From the NCBI GenBank assembly GCA_003157315.1, contig PMJE01000192.1:209-8101 (forward strand): a DNA stretch of 7,893 nucleotides, written 5' to 3'. Shown here one piece after another: positions 6,415-7,893 of this stretch. Source of the DNA: Myxococcales bacterium (GTDB lineage: Bacteria; Myxococcota; Polyangia; Fen-1088). The first letter of the stretch is position 1, and each line of letters begins with the position of its first letter. Position numbers and translations under genes: made by a program. The notes under the pieces are model-generated. The model had not been told where the DNA came from, made no database searches, and saw only the letters and a list, made by a program, of their open reading frames with translations.

Positions 6415-7404
6415 TCACTTCGAGCCTTCGGGATACACACAACGGAATCCAACGTTGGGTGCCCACAGGCCCGGCAGTTCGGCCTTGCGGCAGGTGGTGC
6501 GCAAAGAACTTTCCCCGCTCACCCAGCAACCACCGCGCATGACCTTCAATGTGCCACTTTCAGGGCCGATGGGATCCTGACTGGGGCTGCGGCTGTAATA
6601 GCCCGCATCGTACCAATCCGACGTCCATTCCCAGACATTTCCCGCCATATCGAAAGCGCCGTAGGGGCTTTGGCCCGCCACCCGGCGGCCCACGCGATCC
6701 GTGTCACCCACGCAACCGGCGAAATTGGCTTTCGTGCAATCCGGCGGGCTCGCGCCCCAGGGATAGGTGCGCGGGGCATCGCTCCCGGCTGCGGCGCGTT
6801 CCCATTCCGCCTCGCTGGGCAGCCGGCCACCGGCAAAAGCGCAAAATTGGGCGGCCTGCTTCCAGGACACGTGAATCACTGGGTAGTCGGCAAAGATAGG
6901 GTTGTCGAAGTAGTGGGGCCGCGCATTTGAACTTGGGAGCGCAGGGGCGGCACAGACACCGGCAGTCACGCAGGCGCGATAGCGGGTATTGGTGACCTCG
7001 TAGCGGTCCATCACAAAGGCCGAACCATCCACGCGGTGGATCGGCTTCTCGTCCGCCGCCCCAGCCTCGCTTCCCATCAAGAAGGATCCCGCGGGAACGT
7101 GTACCGGGCTGGGATTCAGGGCCGGTGCCACGCAGTTGGGCGCATCATCGACCAGGCCGTTGCAGTCGTCGTCCTTGAAGTTGCAGATCTCGACTGCGCC
7201 GGGGTGCATGGCTGGATCGTGATCATTGCAGTCAGGCCCGGCCGCACACCCGATGCCATAGCCGTCGCCGTCTTCATCCGTGCAGCCCGGCGCGGCCGTG
7301 CCCCGAAGCGGGCCGGCCTTGGCCCCGGATCGCGCGAAGAGCACGAATCCGGCAGCGCCCGCCAACAGTGAAACCCCGACCAAGAGAACAGATGTCTTCT
7401 TCAT
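6415..7404 (-). CDS. SUMF1/FGE-fold exported protein with MopE-like metal-binding motif, catalytic cysteines absent
   Basis: A 329-residue exported or membrane-anchored protein. Residues 5-24 are a hydrophobic signal/anchor segment without a lipobox Cys. Residues 41-91 form a MopE-like putative metal-binding motif: CTDEDGDGYGIGC, then DCNDHD, ICNFKDDDCNGLVDD and a final Cys. Residues about 101-325 match the formylglycine-generating-enzyme-sulfatase (SUMF1) family: PAGSFLMGS, MDRYEVTNTRY, VSWKQAAQFC, GGRLPSEAEWERA, YPWG, DMAGNVWEWTSDWY, VMRGGCW and GFRCV. Aligning RGGCWVSGESSL with the human FGE active site (GGSYMCHRSYC) puts Ser296 and Leu301 at the two catalytic cysteines, so formylglycine synthesis is not expected; Cys305 and Cys322 align with structural cysteines. 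Many SUMF1-family members lack these residues and act in other ways. No sulfatase gene is in the window. GAGGTGA lies six bases before the ATG. It is the first gene of a two-gene operon with the DUF2330/MYXO-CTERM gene. Confidence 0.88.
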   Translation of the reverse strand: MKKTSVLLVGVSLLAGAAGFVLFARSGAKAGPLRGTAAPGCTDEDGDGYGIGCAAGPDCNDHDPAMHPGAVEICNFKDDDCNGLVDDAPNCVAPALNPSPVHVPAGSFLMGSEAGAADEKPIHRVDGSAFVMDRYEVTNTRYRACVTAGVCAAPALPSSNARPHYFDNPIFADYPVIHVSWKQAAQFCAFAGGRLPSEAEWERAAAGSDAPRTYPWGASPPDCTKANFAGCVGDTDRVGRRVAGQSPYGAFDMAGNVWEWTSDWYDAGYYSRSPSQDPIGPESGTLKVMRGGCWVSGESSLRTTCRKAELPGLWAPNVGFRCVYPEGSK

Positions 7405-7410
7405 GCCTCG

Positions 7411-7417
7411 TCACCTC
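7411..7417 (-). promoter_or_regulatory. Shine-Dalgarno of the SUMF1-like gene
   Basis: GAGGTGA on the minus strand lies six bases before the ATG at 7404, supporting that start and the signal segment that follows it. Confidence 0.75.
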
Positions 7418-7531
7418 ATGCAATTGCCCCGCCAACGGGAAGATGGCCTGGATTCCAGCCCTTGCCCTTGGCGAGGACGACACGATCAGGGCAGATATGT
7501 CAGCCCCACCACACCGCAGACTGTCATCATG

Positions 7532-7548
7532 CGCCCGGTACCCGGGCG
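7532..7548. promoter_or_regulatory. Perfect 7-bp inverted repeat, operator-like or hairpin
   Basis: CGCCCGG and CCGGGCG flank a TAC centre in the gap between the SUMF1-like operon and the broken glycosylase gene, 37 bp before the latter's GTG. No T-run follows on either strand, so a terminator is unlikely; an operator or chance GC-rich palindrome are both possible. Confidence 0.3.
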
Positions 7549-7562
7549 AAAGCAAACCGCGC

Positions 7563-7572
7563 GCACCGGTGC
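7563..7572. promoter_or_regulatory. Perfect 10-bp palindrome upstream of the broken glycosylase gene
   Basis: GCACCGGTGC is its own reverse complement and ends 13 bp before the GTG at 7586. Its position would suit an operator, but ten-base palindromes arise by chance in GC-rich DNA. Confidence 0.2.
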
Positions 7573-7585
7573 TACGGTGGGGAGC

Positions 7586-7827
7586 GTGCCCGAGTTGCCT
7601 GATCTGGTTCACGTGGCAATCAGCCCATCGAAGTGAAGGTTCGCGACTTCCTCAAGGTACGCGGTCGCGCGGGCGCGCCCTGTCCGGTCTGCGCAACCAC
7701 CATCCGCCGCGTGCGCGTCGGCCGCGACGACGCCTGCTTCTGCCCCACCTGCCAACCCACCGAGCGCAAAGTGTTCGTGGACTTCCGCAAAGTGCCGGGA
7801 ACGGCGAAGAAGAAGCCGATGGGGTGA
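7586..7827 (+). pseudogene. Fpg/Nei-type DNA glycosylase remnant with internal out-of-frame deletion
   Basis: Intact Fpg/Nei enzymes (about 270-300 residues) remove oxidised bases using an N-terminal catalytic Pro-Glu, a helix-two-turn-helix and a C-terminal zinc finger. Here GTG at 7586 opens VPELPDLVHVA, the classic Fpg N-terminus with Pro2 and Glu3. The frame then reads ISPSK and stops at 7634-7636. In another frame, from about 7621, the sequence reads QPIEVKVRDFLKVRGRAG and a canonical finger CPVC-x16-CPTC (cysteines at 17, 20, 37 and 40 counted from a GTG at 7633), then stops at 7825-7827. The two ends of one gene therefore meet around 7612-7623, with roughly 200 codons and the reading frame lost. 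A GTGA overlap at 7633-7636 could let a 64-residue zinc-finger peptide be made by reinitiation, but there is no Shine-Dalgarno for it. Repair activity is not expected. A collapsed assembly would look the same. Confidence 0.75.
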
Positions 7828-7893
7828 GACTGTCTGCCTTCAATCGCGCCAGCGACCGCGATCTGCGGTACCATGGCGTCTGGCTGGCGGGCA
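7828..7893. other. Right-edge sequence, no gene recognised
   Basis: Sixty-six bases after the glycosylase remnant. An ATG at 7873 opens a seven-codon frame that runs off the edge, too short to judge. No terminator-like hairpin was seen. Confidence 0.3.

Noticed and set aside
6415..7404. True formylglycine-generating enzyme partnered with a sulfatase
   Set aside because: Both catalytic cysteine positions are substituted and no sulfatase gene is in the window.

Overview
The window looks like a high-GC chromosomal segment from a myxobacterium or close relative (Myxococcota). The signs are family-level: a MYXO-CTERM-type sorting tail, nine Myxococcus-type cysteine-rich disulfide repeats, MopE-like DxDGDGYG metal-binding motifs, Gly-rich and Asp/Ala/Pro-rich surface tethers, and a lipoprotein signal peptide. 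The exact genus cannot be told from the sequence alone.

Layout. (1) Positions 1-289 hold no supportable complete gene. (2) A minus-strand gene (290-2404) encodes a large exported, probably lipid-anchored multidomain protein: an N-terminal beta-sandwich-like domain, a Gly-rich tether, four calcium-loop-like repeats, then a cysteine-rich C-terminal half with an HExxH zinc-protease motif. (3) A ~360 bp divergent intergenic region follows. (4) A plus-strand gene (2764-4863) encodes a lipoprotein with a fibro-slime/PA14-like domain flanked by five plus four cysteine-rich repeats. (5) A short convergent gap holds a weak hairpin. (6) A two-gene minus-strand operon is transcribed from the right: a formylglycine-generating-enzyme-fold (SUMF1-like) exported protein that lacks both catalytic cysteines (7404-6415), then, 22 bp later, a DUF2330-type protein with an Asp/Ala/Pro-rich repeat linker and a MYXO-CTERM tail (6392-4950). 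(7) At the right end, divergent from the operon, is a broken Fpg/Nei-type DNA glycosylase gene (7586-7827). Its first ~11 codons and its last ~70 codons (the zinc finger) are joined out of frame, and the catalytic core is missing.

How the genes relate. All four intact genes encode exported, disulfide-rich or surface-tethered proteins, so the region reads as a cell-envelope / outer-surface locus. Only the SUMF1-like/DUF2330 pair has clear operon structure. A joint function for all four is an inference from shared location and architecture. No RNA genes, CRISPR arrays, insertion sequences or phage genes were seen.
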